DNA of 64,000 bases from contig NZ_CP013854.1 of the NCBI RefSeq assembly GCF_001698125.1, positions 4,216,001-4,280,000 of the forward strand, read 5' to 3'. Shown piece by piece: positions 47,011 through 55,879 of this stretch (positions are counted from its first letter, which is position 1; each line of letters begins with the position of its first letter). Position numbers and translations under genes: made by a program. The stretch is from Pseudonocardia sp. HH130630-07 (GTDB lineage Bacteria > Actinomycetota > Actinomycetes > Mycobacteriales > Pseudonocardiaceae). A model generated the notes under the pieces. That model was not told where the DNA came from, made no database searches, and saw only the letters and a list, made by a program, of their open reading frames with translations.

Positions 47011-48066
47011 ATGGCACGCCGGGCCGACTCTGATCCGACGACCTGGTGGGAGCGCTACGGGCACCGGCTGGAAGGACCCCCTGTGACGAGCTGACCGGGC
47101 GCCCCGCAGTACCCGCAGCCCCCGCAGCCGCAGCCGCGGCAGCAGCCGCCCGCACCGGAGCAGCACGACCTGCGCGAGGACGACGTCCTGTACCGGCGTG
47201 CGGACCGCCCGCGGTCGGGCTGGCGGCGGGTACTGCACGACGTCACCGGCGGCCGGGTCAACCCCGGCCCGAGCGACGCCGACGAGCGCCGCGACGCGAT
47301 GCTGCACCGCATCCGGGCCCAGCTGCCCGGCGCGCACCGGGTCGCGGTGATGTCGGTGAAGGGCGGGGTCGGGAAGACGACGGTCTCCGCCTGCCTGGGG
47401 CTCACCCTGTCGGAGAACCGCGGTGACCGCACCGTCGTCCTCGACGCCAACCCCGACGCCGGGACGCTGGCCGACCGGCTCACCGGTGACTCCCGGGTGA
47501 CCGTCCGCGAGCTGCTCAACGACCTCGACCAGATCCGCAGCTGGACCGACGTGTCGCACTACACCAGCCTGGCCGGGCGCCTGCAGGTGCTGGCGTCCGA
47601 ACAGGACCCGGCGTCCGGCGACGCGTTCCGCCACGACGAGTACGAGCTGGTCTGCGAGCTGCTCGGGCGGTTCTTCAACGTCATCGTCACCGACTCCGGT
47701 ACCGGGTTGGTGCACTCGGCGATGCAGGGCACGCTCGCCCAGGCGGACTCGATCGTCGTGGTCGGGGCGCCGACCGTGGACGGCGCGGGCCGGGCCAGCA
47801 AGACGCTCGACTGGCTGGTCGCGCACGGGCTGGGCGACCTGGCGCGCGACGCCGTCGTCGTCCTGTCCTACGACCGGCAGAGCGCCGAGGTGGACGCGGA
47901 CCGGATCCTGGAGCACTTCCGCTCCCGGGTCCGGGGCGTGGTGCGGGTCCCGCACGACCCGCACCTGGCGACCGGCGGCCGGATCGACCCGGCCCGGCTG
48001 CGTCCGGCCACGTCGGACGCGTTCCTCGAACTGGGCGCCCTCGTCGCCGACGGGTTCGGCACCTGA
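47011..48066 (+). pseudogene. MinD/ParA-like ATPase with an in-frame stop near the N-terminus
   Basis: From the ATG at 47011 the frame reads DPTTWWERYGHRLEGPPVTS, a TGA at 47092-47094, and then in the same frame PQYPQPPQPQPRQQPPAPEQ, DVLYRRADRPRSGWRRVLHD and the ATPase. The proline-rich N-terminus with a MinD-like domain is typical of actinobacterial proteins related to type VII secretion. The ATPase has VAVMSVKGGVGKTTVSACLG (deviant Walker A), VVLDANPDAGTLADRLTG and VIVTDSGTGLVHSAM. Translation could restart at the ATG at 47299, which would still give a 255-residue ATPase. I treat the full gene as broken by a nonsense codon. Confidence 0.7.
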
Positions 48067-48104
48067 GCGGCGGCCGGCGCGGCACGCGTACCGTGGTCCC
48101 GGTC

Positions 48105-48683
48105 ATGAACACGCAGCACACGCACGGAGACCGCGCCCACGACAACCCGTGGGTCCTCAGCACCCGGGAACTGGCCCGCCGGCCCGGTAACCAGCGCACC
48201 GTCCGGCGGACGGTGCCCGCCCCGTCGGGCGACGAGATCATCGGTCTCGCCGAGGTCATCGCCGTGCCCGGCGGGTCCGACGTCGAGCTCGACCTGTCTC
48301 TGGAGTCGGTCACCGAGGGCGTCTACGTGTCGGGGACGGCGACGGCCCGGCTCGAGGGCGAGTGCTCGCGCTGCCTCGACCCGATCGTCGACGACGTCGA
48401 GATCCGGATCGGCGAGCTGTTCGCCTACCCGGACTCGGCGACCGAGGAGACCACCGACGCCGACGAGATCCCGCGCCTGGTCGACGAGCGGATCGACATC
48501 ACCCAGACGGTGCGCGACGCCGTCGTCACCGATCTCCCGATGGCTCCGCTGTGCAGGGAGGACTGCCCCGGCCTGTGCGCCGACTGCGGCGAGAGGTGGG
48601 TCGATCTCCCGACCGATCACGGGCATGAGAGACTGGATCCTCGTTGGGCGGCGCTCCAGGAGCGCCTGCCCTCCACCGACTGA
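48105..48683 (+). CDS. YceD/DUF177 family protein
   Basis: 192 residues of DUF177 (YceD): [40 protein letters not shown], the zinc-like Cys pairs [13 protein letters not shown] and [17 protein letters not shown]. It sits directly before rpmF, the conserved arrangement in which YceD is linked to 23S rRNA maturation. I chose the ATG at 48105 over an upstream GTG because it matches the family length. The interval 48067-48104 is short and has no clear terminator, so it may be read with the gene before. Confidence 0.92.
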   Translation: MNTQHTHGDRAHDNPWVLSTRELARRPGNQRTVRRTVPAPSGDEIIGLAEVIAVPGGSDVELDLSLESVTEGVYVSGTATARLEGECSRCLDPIVDDVEIRIGELFAYPDSATEETTDADEIPRLVDERIDITQTVRDAVVTDLPMAPLCREDCPGLCADCGERWVDLPTDHGHERLDPRWAALQERLPSTD

Positions 48684-48754
48684 GCCGGGGCTCCGCCACG
48701 GAGTCCGCTCGCGGTGGGCAGACCTGATCGTCCGAAGTACCGAGGAGTGTCATC

Positions 48755-48937
48755 ATGGCCGTTCCCAAGCGCCGGATGTCGCGGTCCAACACGCGTGCGC
48801 GCCGGTCGCAGTGGAAGGCCACTGCGCCGAACCTCGTCGCCTGCTCGAACCGCGCGTGCCGCGAGCCCAAGCTGCAGCACATCGCCTGCCCGACCTGTGG
48901 TCAGTACGACGGCCGGCAGGTCACCAGCCCGGCCTGA
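48755..48937 (+). CDS. rpmF: Ribosomal protein bL32
   Basis: 60 residues, nearly the whole family consensus: [20 protein letters not shown], then [20 protein letters not shown] and [16 protein letters not shown], with the zinc-binding Cys set of the C+ form. It is part of the large ribosomal subunit near the peptidyl-transferase centre. GGAG lies 9 nt upstream. It sits in the yceD-rpmF-rnc-mutM operon; rnc starts 8 nt after its stop. Confidence 0.97.
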   Translation: MAVPKRRMSRSNTRARRSQWKATAPNLVACSNRACREPKLQHIACPTCGQYDGRQVTSPA

Positions 48938-48945
48938 TCGCAGCC

Positions 48946-49701
48946 GTGGGCGACAAGAGCGTGACCGGTCCGGCGACGGACCGGTCTCCTCTGCTTTCTG
49001 CACTCGGTGTGGAGCTGGACCACGAACTGCTCGAGCTCGCGCTCACGCACCGCTCGTACGCCTACGAGCACGGGGGCCTGCCGACCAACGAGCGCCTGGA
49101 GTTCCTCGGTGACTCGGTGCTCTCGATCGTGGTCACCGAGCGGCTCTACCGCGACCACCCGGACCTGCCGGAGGGGCAGCTCGCGAAGCTGCGGGCCAGC
49201 GTCGTCAACATGCACGCGCTGGCCGGGGTCGCAGCCGACCTGCCGACGCCCGACGGGGCGACCGACGGTCTCGGCGCCTACCTCTACCTGGGGCGCGGCG
49301 AGGAACTGACCGGTGGCCGGTCGAAGGCCAGCATCCTGGCCGACGCCACCGAGGCGCTCCTCGGCGCGGTGTACCTGCAGCACGGCCTCGAACCGTCGCG
49401 CGAGCTGATCATGCGGCTGTTCGCCGACCTGATGCGCAGCGCGCCGCTGCTCGGTGCCGGGCTCGACTGGAAGACCAGCCTGCAGGAACTCACCGCGGCC
49501 GGTGGGCACGGTGTGCCCGAGTACCGGATCGACGAGGAGGGCCCGGACCACCTCAAGGTGTTCACCGCGACCGCCGTCGTCGGCGGGCGGGACCTGGGCA
49601 CCGGCGCCGGGCGCACCAAGAAGGAGGCCGAGCAGCGGGCCGCGGAGATCGCGTGGCGTGCGCTGTCGGCCGAGCACAGCGGGCAGAGCACTCCGTCGTA
49701 G
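48946..49701 (+). CDS. rnc: Ribonuclease III
   Basis: 251 residues. The RNase III domain has the signature [20 protein letters not shown] with catalytic Glu and Asp, [15 protein letters not shown], and [20 protein letters not shown] with the second acidic pair. A C-terminal double-stranded-RNA-binding domain reads [20 protein letters not shown] and [20 protein letters not shown]. It cleaves double-stranded RNA in rRNA and mRNA processing. I chose the GTG at 48946, just after rpmF. mutM follows after 12 nt. Confidence 0.96.
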   Translation: MGDKSVTGPATDRSPLLSALGVELDHELLELALTHRSYAYEHGGLPTNERLEFLGDSVLSIVVTERLYRDHPDLPEGQLAKLRASVVNMHALAGVAADLPTPDGATDGLGAYLYLGRGEELTGGRSKASILADATEALLGAVYLQHGLEPSRELIMRLFADLMRSAPLLGAGLDWKTSLQELTAAGGHGVPEYRIDEEGPDHLKVFTATAVVGGRDLGTGAGRTKKEAEQRAAEIAWRALSAEHSGQSTPS

Positions 49702-49713
49702 AAGCCGTTGTAG

Positions 49714-50595
49714 ATGCCTGAGCTTCCCGAGGTCGAGGTCGTCCGCCGCGGGCTCGCCGACCACGTCCTCGCGCGCCGGGTCGCCGCCGTCGAGGTGCTG
49801 CACCCGCGGGCGGTGCGCCGGCACACCGGCGGTGCCGGGGACTTCGCCGCCCGGGCGACCGGCCGCACCCTGGCCGCCGCCTCCCGCCGCGGCAAGTACC
49901 TGTGGCTGGAGTTCGACGACGCGGGCCCGGGGGACGACGCGTTGCTCGCGCACCTCGGGATGTCCGGCCAGATGCTCGTCGCCGACCCCGGCCGGCCGGA
50001 CGAGACCCACCTGCGGGTCCGGATCCGGTTCACCGACGACGGCCCCGAACTGCGCTTCGTCGACCAGCGGACGTTCGGCGGGCTGTCGGTGCACCCGCTC
50101 GTCGACGCGGCCGGAGGGGGGCTGGTGCCCGAGCCGGTCGCGCACATCGCCCGGGACCCGATGGACCCGGCGTTCTCGGCCGACGAGGCGGTCACGGCAC
50201 TGCGCAGGCGGCGCACCGAGCTGAAGCGGGCCCTGCTGGACCAGACCGTCGTCTCCGGGATCGGCAACATCTACGCCGACGAGGCGCTGTGGCGCTCCCG
50301 CCTGCACGGCCTGCGGCCGACCGGGAAACTGACCAGGGCGCAGGGTCACGCGGTGCTCGACGCGGCGACCACGGTGATGACCGAGGCGCTCGCCCAGGGC
50401 GGGACGTCGTTCGACGCGCTGTACGTCAACGTCAACGGCGCGTCCGGCTACTTCGACCGGTCGCTGGCGGTCTACGGCCAGACCGACCGGGCCTGCCCGC
50501 GCTGCGGTACCCCGATCCGGCGCGACGCGTTCATGAACCGCTCCTCGTTCACCTGCCCGCGCTGCCAGCCCCGCCCCCGGCCGCCCCGCACCTGA
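49714..50595 (+). CDS. mutM: Formamidopyrimidine-DNA glycosylase
   Basis: 293 residues. It starts [14 protein letters not shown], where Pro2 and Glu3 are catalytic after Met removal, and carries [12 protein letters not shown] with the conserved Lys, [30 protein letters not shown] (helix-two-turn-helix) and the zinc finger [15 protein letters not shown] ending FTCPRC. It excises 8-oxoguanine and ring-opened purines (bifunctional glycosylase/lyase). It is the last gene of the yceD-rpmF-rnc-mutM group; palindromic repeats follow. Confidence 0.97.
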   Translation: MPELPEVEVVRRGLADHVLARRVAAVEVLHPRAVRRHTGGAGDFAARATGRTLAAASRRGKYLWLEFDDAGPGDDALLAHLGMSGQMLVADPGRPDETHLRVRIRFTDDGPELRFVDQRTFGGLSVHPLVDAAGGGLVPEPVAHIARDPMDPAFSADEAVTALRRRRTELKRALLDQTVVSGIGNIYADEALWRSRLHGLRPTGKLTRAQGHAVLDAATTVMTEALAQGGTSFDALYVNVNGASGYFDRSLAVYGQTDRACPRCGTPIRRDAFMNRSSFTCPRCQPRPRPPRT

Positions 50596-50650
50596 CCCCC
50601 GGCCCCGCCTTCCCTTCTCCTCCCTCCCGTTTCCTCCCTCTCCTTTTCCC

Positions 50651-50772
50651 ACTCATGGAGCTTCAGCCTCGTAGGACCGGGCCAAAGCTCCATGAGTGCG
50701 CCGGGCCGGGGGTGCCGGACATGCACTCATGGAGCTTCGGCCTCGTGAGACCGGGCTGAAGCTCCATGAGTG
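50651..50772. repeat. Two palindromic units ACTCATGGAGCTT...AAGCTCCATGAGT
   Basis: Unit 1 (50651-50698) and unit 2 (50724-50772) each have a 13-bp inverted repeat ACTCATGGAGCTT around a loop of about 22 bp that includes CAGCCTCGT or a variant. They lie between mutM and padR. Related units occur at 52394-52473. Confidence 0.85.
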
Positions 50773-50822
50773 GATCGGGGCGGGGTGCGCCGCTGCCCCA
50801 CAGGATGCAACGCCATCGACAC

Positions 50823-50841
50823 TACTGCGCATCGCGTAGTA
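50823..50841. promoter_or_regulatory. Likely PadR operator
   Basis: TACTGCGCATCGCGTAGTA is a near-palindrome (TACT, one mismatch, CGC, AT, GCG, mismatch, AGTA) 25 bp before the padR start, where an autoregulatory site would be expected. Confidence 0.55.
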
Positions 50842-50866
50842 CTCTCTCGTGCAGAAGGAGGGGGCG

Positions 50867-51184
50867 ATGGACACCAGCCAGTTGCTCAAGGGGGTGCTGG
50901 ACCTCGCGGTCCTGGCCGTCCTGGACACCGCGGACGGTTACGGCTACGAGGTCGTCCGGGCACTGCGCACCGCGGGGCTGTCCGAGGTCGGCGACGCGTC
51001 GGTGTACGGCACCCTGCGCCGGCTCTACGGCGCGGGGTTCCTGACCTCGTACGTGGTGCCGAGCGAGGAGGGGCCGCACCGGAAGTACTACGCGATCAAC
51101 GAGCCGGGCCGGGCCCGGCTGCAGGAGACGACGGCGCGGTGGCGGGAGTTCGCCACCACGATGGAAGGCCTGGTGGGCACGTGA
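50867..51184 (+). CDS. PadR-family transcriptional regulator
   Basis: 105 residues of the PadR winged helix: MDTSQLLKGVLDLAVLAVLD, GYGYEVVRALRTAGLSEVGD, ASVYGTLRRLYGAGFLTSYV, EGPHRKYYAINEPGRARLQE. I chose the ATG at 50867, with AAGGAGG 6 nt upstream, over the GTG at 50849. Its stop overlaps the start of the next gene, a DUF1700-like membrane protein. This PadR plus membrane partner pair is common, and the regulator probably represses both through the palindrome upstream. Confidence 0.92.
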   Translation: MDTSQLLKGVLDLAVLAVLDTADGYGYEVVRALRTAGLSEVGDASVYGTLRRLYGAGFLTSYVVPSEEGPHRKYYAINEPGRARLQETTARWREFATTMEGLVGT

Positions 51185-52380
51185 TGGCCGAGAGCGACAC
51201 CGAGAGCGACACCGGCGAGACGACCCGGATCGTCGACCCGGTGACGACCGAGTACCTGGACGGGCTGCGGTCGGCGCTGGCGGACCTGCCGTCCGCCGAG
51301 CTCGCCGAGATCGTCGAGGACGCGCGGGGTCATCTCGCGGACCTGGCGTCCGAGCTGGGGCAGGACTACGACCGGGCCGCGGTGCACGCCCGCCTCGGAA
51401 CACCCGCCGCGTACGCCGCGGAACTGCGCGCCGCCGCCGGGTTCCCGGCGCCGCCACCGGCGGAGCCCCGGCCGCGGTGGTCGGCCCGGTTCGCCGTGTT
51501 CGCCCTGGTGGTGGCCACGTTGTTCGCCGCGGTCGGCGGCATGATCGGCATTCCGATGGGCTACCTCGCGCTCACGGTCGGGCTGGTGGCCGCGGCGGTC
51601 GGGATCCTGCCCGTCCTGTCGGACGGGCCGCTGCTGCGATCGGTCGGTGTGCTCCGTCCGGTCCGCGCCCTCGCCGTGCTCCGTACCCCGGGCCCGGCTC
51701 CGGCCGGGAACCCGAACTGGCGGGACCCCGCGACGGTGCTCGCCGCCCTGCAGCCGGGGTGGTGGGTGCTGCGGGCGGTGCTCGCGGCCGGGGCGGTCGC
51801 CGCTCTGGCGACCCGGGACGGCACCTTCGCCCTGCTGATCACGGTGCTGGTGGCGCTGGCGGCGATCCCGCTGTCGTTCGTGCTGGGCGCCCGCACCCGC
51901 GCGGACCGCCGGCTGCTGTGGCTGGTCGTCCCGCTGAACGCGTTCGCGGCCGGTCTGGTCGTCGCCGCGGCCGGGGCGCTCACCGACGACGAGGCGCAGA
52001 ACACCCAGCCCGTCTACCAGAACGGGCTGGTCCAGGACGGCGAGATCGTCAGCGACGTGCGCCCGTTCGACGCGCAGGGCCGCCCGCTGTCCGGGGTGTA
52101 CCTGTTCGACCAGGACGGGACGCCGCTGTCGGTCCACGACTACGTCTGCAGCACCGATCGGGGCCCGGTCGCGGACGGTACCGACACCCGTCCGTACCCG
52201 CGGGGGACGACCGAGGTCGACCCGGACACCGGGCGGTGCGTGACCACGCCACCGGCGCCACTGGTCGTCACCGTGCCGGGGACGACGCCCGCCCCGGCCG
52301 CGGGGGAGGGGCCACCTCCCACGGCCACGGTGGCACCGAGCCCCGCGCCACCCTCGCCCCCGCCCCCGCCCGGCAACTGA
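51184..52380 (+). CDS. PadR-linked DUF1700-like membrane protein
   Basis: 398 residues. The N-terminal helical domain reads EYLDGLRSALADLPSAELAE, IVEDARGHLADLASELGQDY and LGTPAAYAAELRAAAGFP, as in DUF1700/HAAS proteins. About six membrane helices follow (for example FAVFALVVATLFAAVGGMIG). A final soluble domain of about 110 residues (QNTQPVYQNGLVQDGEIVSD) ends in a Pro-rich tail. The start ATG overlaps the padR stop (TGATG), so translation is coupled. HAAS domains bind PadR regulators in other bacteria; a sensing role is inferred from that. No enzymatic motif is visible. Confidence 0.75.
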   Translation: MAESDTESDTGETTRIVDPVTTEYLDGLRSALADLPSAELAEIVEDARGHLADLASELGQDYDRAAVHARLGTPAAYAAELRAAAGFPAPPPAEPRPRWSARFAVFALVVATLFAAVGGMIGIPMGYLALTVGLVAAAVGILPVLSDGPLLRSVGVLRPVRALAVLRTPGPAPAGNPNWRDPATVLAALQPGWWVLRAVLAAGAVAALATRDGTFALLITVLVALAAIPLSFVLGARTRADRRLLWLVVPLNAFAAGLVVAAAGALTDDEAQNTQPVYQNGLVQDGEIVSDVRPFDAQGRPLSGVYLFDQDGTPLSVHDYVCSTDRGPVADGTDTRPYPRGTTEVDPDTGRCVTTPPAPLVVTVPGTTPAPAAGEGPPPTATVAPSPAPPSPPPPPGN

Positions 52381-52393
52381 GCCCGCCACGGCC

Positions 52394-52473
52394 CACTCAT
52401 GGAGCTTCGGCCCGGCCACACGAGGCTGAAGCTCCATGAGTGCGACGAACCGCGGGCTGAAGCTCCATGAGTG
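52394..52473. repeat. Palindromic unit 3 and a half unit
   Basis: A full ACTCATGGAGCTT...AAGCTCCATGAGT unit at 52394-52442 and a right half (CTGAAGCTCCATGAGTG) at 52457-52473. They lie downstream of the membrane gene, so the padR pair is bracketed by these repeats. Confidence 0.8.
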
Positions 52474-52581
52474 CAGCACGACGAGGTGTGACGGACCAGG
52501 ACGGACAGGACCTGCCGGACGGGGGGAGCCGGCTGCCCGGGCCGGGCGTGCGCTGGGGAGAGCGCGTCCGGCCCATCGGCG

Positions 52582-53643
52582 TCACAACCAGTCGTTGATC
52601 TTGAACATGGTGTAGAGCCCGACGGCCAGCAGGATCATCAGGCCGTAGGCCATCGGGTAGCCGTAGGCCCAGTGCAGCTCCGGCATGGTGTCGAAGTTCA
52701 TCCCGTAGATCCCGGCGACGAGGCTGGGCGCGAACAGGATCGCCGCCCACGAGGAGACCTTCTTCATCTGCTCGTTCTGGGCGAACCCGGCCTCGGTCAT
52801 CCGGGTCATCTCGTCGTTCTGCCGTTGCGCGACGAGGGTCGCGTTCACGGTCAGGATGTTGCCGAGCAGGTCCCGGAAGCCCTCGACGCGCTCGCGGACC
52901 CGGGTGGCGTGGTCGACGACGTCACGCATCGCGCGGCGCAGCTCGACGTCCGGGCTCGGCCCGGACTTGCCGAACCGGCCGCGCAGCTCCAGGAAGATCT
53001 CCTGCAGCGGCTCGACCGCGCGCTGGAAGGCGATGACCTCGCGGGTCAGCTGGTAGATGCGGCGGGAGACGTTCGGGTCGCCGCGGAAGACCTGCACCTC
53101 GATCTCGTCGATGTCGTCCTGCAGGCCGTCGAGGACCGGGATGTAGTCGTCCACGACCCGGTCCAGGACGGCGTAGAGCACGGCCATCGGACCGTGGGCC
53201 AGCAGCTCGGGATCGTTCTCCAGCCGTTCCCGGACCTCGCCCAGGTCGGGCTCGACGGCGTGCCGCACGGTGATCACGAAGTCCGGGCCGAGGAACAGGT
53301 GGACCTCGCCGATCTGCACGGCCTCGTCGGCGTCGACGTAGCGCGCCGGGCGCAGGACGATGAACTCGGTGTCGCCGTAGCGCTCCATCTTCGGCCGCTG
53401 GTGGGCGTTGACGGTGTCCTCGACGGCCAGCGAGTGCAGGTCGAACTCCCCCGCGAGCTGCTCGATCTCGGGCTCGTCCGGCCGGAGCAGGCCGATCCAG
53501 CAGAAGCTGCCCGGGCTCGGTTCGGCGGCCCGGTCGGCACCGTCGGAGCGGCACCGCCGCAGCTCGTCGAGCGCGCCGTCGACCGACTCCGGCGCCGCCG
53601 CGCGGTGGCCGTCCACGTACACCGCGTTGTCGATCAACGACAT
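52582..53643 (-). CDS. corA: CorA-family divalent metal transporter
   Basis: 353 residues from the ATG at 53643, with GGAGG upstream. A long cytoplasmic funnel domain (FCWIGLLRPDEPEIEQLAGE, HSLAVEDTVNAHQRPKMERY) and a stalk helix (LLGNILTVNATLVAQRQNDE) lead to two C-terminal membrane helices. The signature YGMNF (AGIYGMNFDTMPELHWAYGY) lies between them. CorA pentamers carry Mg2+ (also Co2+ or Ni2+) across the membrane. It diverges from the kdp operon with 277 bp between. Confidence 0.93.
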   Translation of the reverse strand: MSLIDNAVYVDGHRAAAPESVDGALDELRRCRSDGADRAAEPSPGSFCWIGLLRPDEPEIEQLAGEFDLHSLAVEDTVNAHQRPKMERYGDTEFIVLRPARYVDADEAVQIGEVHLFLGPDFVITVRHAVEPDLGEVRERLENDPELLAHGPMAVLYAVLDRVVDDYIPVLDGLQDDIDEIEVQVFRGDPNVSRRIYQLTREVIAFQRAVEPLQEIFLELRGRFGKSGPSPDVELRRAMRDVVDHATRVRERVEGFRDLLGNILTVNATLVAQRQNDEMTRMTEAGFAQNEQMKKVSSWAAILFAPSLVAGIYGMNFDTMPELHWAYGYPMAYGLMILLAVGLYTMFKINDWL

Positions 53644-53784
53644 CCTCGTGACCTCCCGGTCCGTGGACGACGATCCGGACCGCTCGCAGGGTAACCAGGC
53701 CGCACCGGAGGCGCGCGGTGCCCGGTGTCTGCCGGCCGGCCGGTGGGCGACGACCTCCGGGACGCCGGTGGTGGCCGTCACCGG

Positions 53785-53824
53785 GCGTCAAGAACGCGTC
53801 AATGCGGCCGCGGTACGGCGTCAA
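53785..53824. promoter_or_regulatory. Possible KdpE boxes: GCGTCAA direct repeats
   Basis: GCGTCAA occurs at 53785-53791, 53796-53802 and 53818-53824. The spacings of 11 and 22 bp put all three on one face of the helix, as expected for tandem binding by an OmpR-family regulator. KdpE is encoded at the end of the adjacent operon. Confidence 0.5.
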
Positions 53825-53920
53825 CGGGCCGTCACGGAAGTCCTGCGGTGCGGCGGTGCGGCGCACGATCACGTTCGGCCGCCGGATCCCTCCGGCGGGT
53901 GTAGGTCGAGGGAGTGAGTC

Positions 53921-54004
53921 GTGGCCGACCTGGCCTACATCGCGTTGCTGCTGGCGGGCTTCGCCGTCCTCGCGCTGATCCTGCGCGGACTGGAGAAGCT
54001 GTGA
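53921..54004 (+). CDS. 27-residue single-helix membrane peptide before kdpF
   Basis: A GTG with GAGGGAG 6 nt upstream starts VADLAYIALLLAGFAVLALI then LRGLEKL and a TGA. It is one membrane helix with a charged C-terminal end, the same general layout as KdpF but a different sequence. Its stop overlaps the kdpF GTG (GTGA), so it heads the kdp operon. It may be a second small subunit that helps assemble or stabilise the KdpA/KdpB complex. I base this only on position and shape. Confidence 0.65.
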   Translation: MADLAYIALLLAGFAVLALILRGLEKL

Positions 54005-54087
54005 TCGCGAACGTCGCCGGGGGTGTGATCGCCCTGGCCCTGCTGGTGTACCTGGTGATCGCCCTGCTGCGCCCGGAGAAGTTCTGA
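54001..54087 (+). CDS. kdpF: Potassium-transporting ATPase subunit F
   Basis: 28 residues, [20 protein letters not shown] then ALLRPEKF. It fits KdpF: one membrane helix ending in a RPEKF-like motif. KdpF lies next to KdpA and stabilises the pump. Both ends overlap neighbours: the GTG overlaps the previous stop, and its TGA overlaps the kdpA ATG. Confidence 0.88.
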   Translation: MIANVAGGVIALALLVYLVIALLRPEKF

Positions 54088-55751
54088 TGGCCGGGCTCGC
54101 CCAGGTGGGCCTGGTGGTGCTCCTGCTCGCGGCGGCCTGGAAGCCGTTGGGCGACTGGATGGCCCGGGTCTACACCGACACCCGGCACTGGCGGGTCGAG
54201 CGGTGGATCTACCGGCTCTGCCGGATCGACGCCGACTCCGGGCAACGCTGGACGACGTATGCGAGCGGGGTACTCGGGTTCTCCTTCGTCTCGGTCGCGC
54301 TGCTCTACCTGCTGCAGCGCCTGCAGCCGTTCCTGCCGCTCGGGTTCGGTCGCGGCACCGACGGAGCCGGCACCGTGAGCCCGGCGATGGCGTTCAACAC
54401 CGCGGTGTCGTTCGTGACGAACACGAACTGGCAGTCCTACGTGCCGGAACAGGTGCTCGGCCACACCGTGCAGATGGTGGGGCTGACCACGCAGAACGTG
54501 GTCTCCGCCGCGGTGGGGATCGCGGTCGCGGTCGCGCTGGTCCGGGCGTTCGGTGTGCGCACCGACGACCGGCTCGGGAACTTCTGGGTGGATCTGACCC
54601 GCGGCACCGTGCGCATCATGGTGCCGCTCGCCGCGGTCGCCGCCGTCGTACTGGTCGCCGGTGGGGTCGTCCAGTCGCTGCGGGCCGGGGTGGACGTCGT
54701 CGCCGCCGACGGGTCGGCGCACACGCTGCCGCTGGCGCCGGCCGCGTCGCAGGAGGCGGTCAAGCAGCTCGGTACCAACGGTGGCGGCGTCCTCAACGCC
54801 AACTCCGCGCACCCGTTCGAGAACCCGAGCCCGTTCACCAACCTGGTCGAGATCGTCCTCCTGCTGCTGATCCCGGTGGCGCTGACCCGGACGTTCGGCG
54901 TCATGGTCGGGCGGGTCCGCCAGGGCGTGGTGCTGCTGTCGGTGATGGGCGGGATCTGGGCGGTCTTCCTCGGCCTGGCGTGGCTCGCCGAGTCGCACCC
55001 GAACGGGCCGGCCGCGCTCGCCGCCGGGGCCGCGATGGAGGGCAAGGAGGTCCGCTTCGGCATCCCCGGCTCGGTCCTGTTCGCGATCTCCACGACCGGC
55101 ACGTCGACCGGTGCGGTGAACGCGATGCACGACAGTCTCACCGGGGGTGCCGGTGGGCTGGCGATGCTGAACATGCTGCTCGGGGAGGTCGCGCCGGGTG
55201 GCGTCGGCTCCGGGCTGTACGGGCTGCTCGTGCTGTCGATCGTCGCGGTGTTCCTCGCCGGTCTGATGGTGGGCCGCACCCCGGAGTTCCTGGGACGCAA
55301 GCTCGGCCGCCGCGAGATCACGTTCGCCGCACTGTCGATCCTGGTGATGCCGGCGTTCGTGCTGCTCGGCGCCGGGCTCGCGATCGCGCTGCCGGGCACC
55401 GCCGACGCGCTGAACAACGACGGCGCACACGGCTTCTCCGAGGTGCTCTACGCCTGGGCGTCGGCGGCGAACAACAACGGCTCAGCGTTCGCCGGGATCA
55501 CCGTGACCAGCGACTTCTTCCAGGCCGGGCTCGGGATCGCGATGCTGTTCGGCCGGTTCGTGCCGATCCTCGCCGTCCTGGCGCTCGCCGGGTCGCTGGC
55601 CACCCAGCGCCGGACGCCGTCCGGGGCCGGGGCGCTGCCGACCGACGGCCCGCTGTTCGCCGGGCTGGTCGGCGGCACGGTCCTGCTCGTCTCGGCGCTG
55701 ACGTTCTTCCCCGCACTCGCGCTGGGCCCGATCGCCGAGGCCCTGTCGTGA
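54087..55751 (+). CDS. kdpA: Potassium-transporting ATPase subunit A
   Basis: 554 residues, the normal size. It is the K+-channel-like subunit with four selectivity-filter repeats; visible are [60 protein letters not shown] and [20 protein letters not shown]. About ten membrane helices. It binds K+ and passes it to the KdpB path. Its 3' end is followed by a 128-bp gap, or an N-terminal extension of kdpB, before the kdpB ribosome-binding site. Confidence 0.97.
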   Translation: MAGLAQVGLVVLLLAAAWKPLGDWMARVYTDTRHWRVERWIYRLCRIDADSGQRWTTYASGVLGFSFVSVALLYLLQRLQPFLPLGFGRGTDGAGTVSPAMAFNTAVSFVTNTNWQSYVPEQVLGHTVQMVGLTTQNVVSAAVGIAVAVALVRAFGVRTDDRLGNFWVDLTRGTVRIMVPLAAVAAVVLVAGGVVQSLRAGVDVVAADGSAHTLPLAPAASQEAVKQLGTNGGGVLNANSAHPFENPSPFTNLVEIVLLLLIPVALTRTFGVMVGRVRQGVVLLSVMGGIWAVFLGLAWLAESHPNGPAALAAGAAMEGKEVRFGIPGSVLFAISTTGTSTGAVNAMHDSLTGGAGGLAMLNMLLGEVAPGGVGSGLYGLLVLSIVAVFLAGLMVGRTPEFLGRKLGRREITFAALSILVMPAFVLLGAGLAIALPGTADALNNDGAHGFSEVLYAWASAANNNGSAFAGITVTSDFFQAGLGIAMLFGRFVPILAVLALAGSLATQRRTPSGAGALPTDGPLFAGLVGGTVLLVSALTFFPALALGPIAEALS

Positions 55752-55879
55752 CCGGCCGGCCGGTGCCGGACTCCGGGAGGACCCCGGCACCGGGTGCGAG
55801 AACGACGAGCCCGCCGTCCGCGGCAGCCGACACCGGTCCCACGAGGGGCCGCGAACCTACTCGGATCCAGGAGGAACCC

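Noticed and set aside
48093..48104. Upstream GTG start for the YceD gene
   Set aside because: The ATG at 48105 fits the family length; the four extra residues have no support.
54203..55879. Long upstream extension of the kdpB frame across kdpA
   Set aside because: It overlaps kdpA out of frame; kdpB has its own AGGAGG and GTG at 55880.
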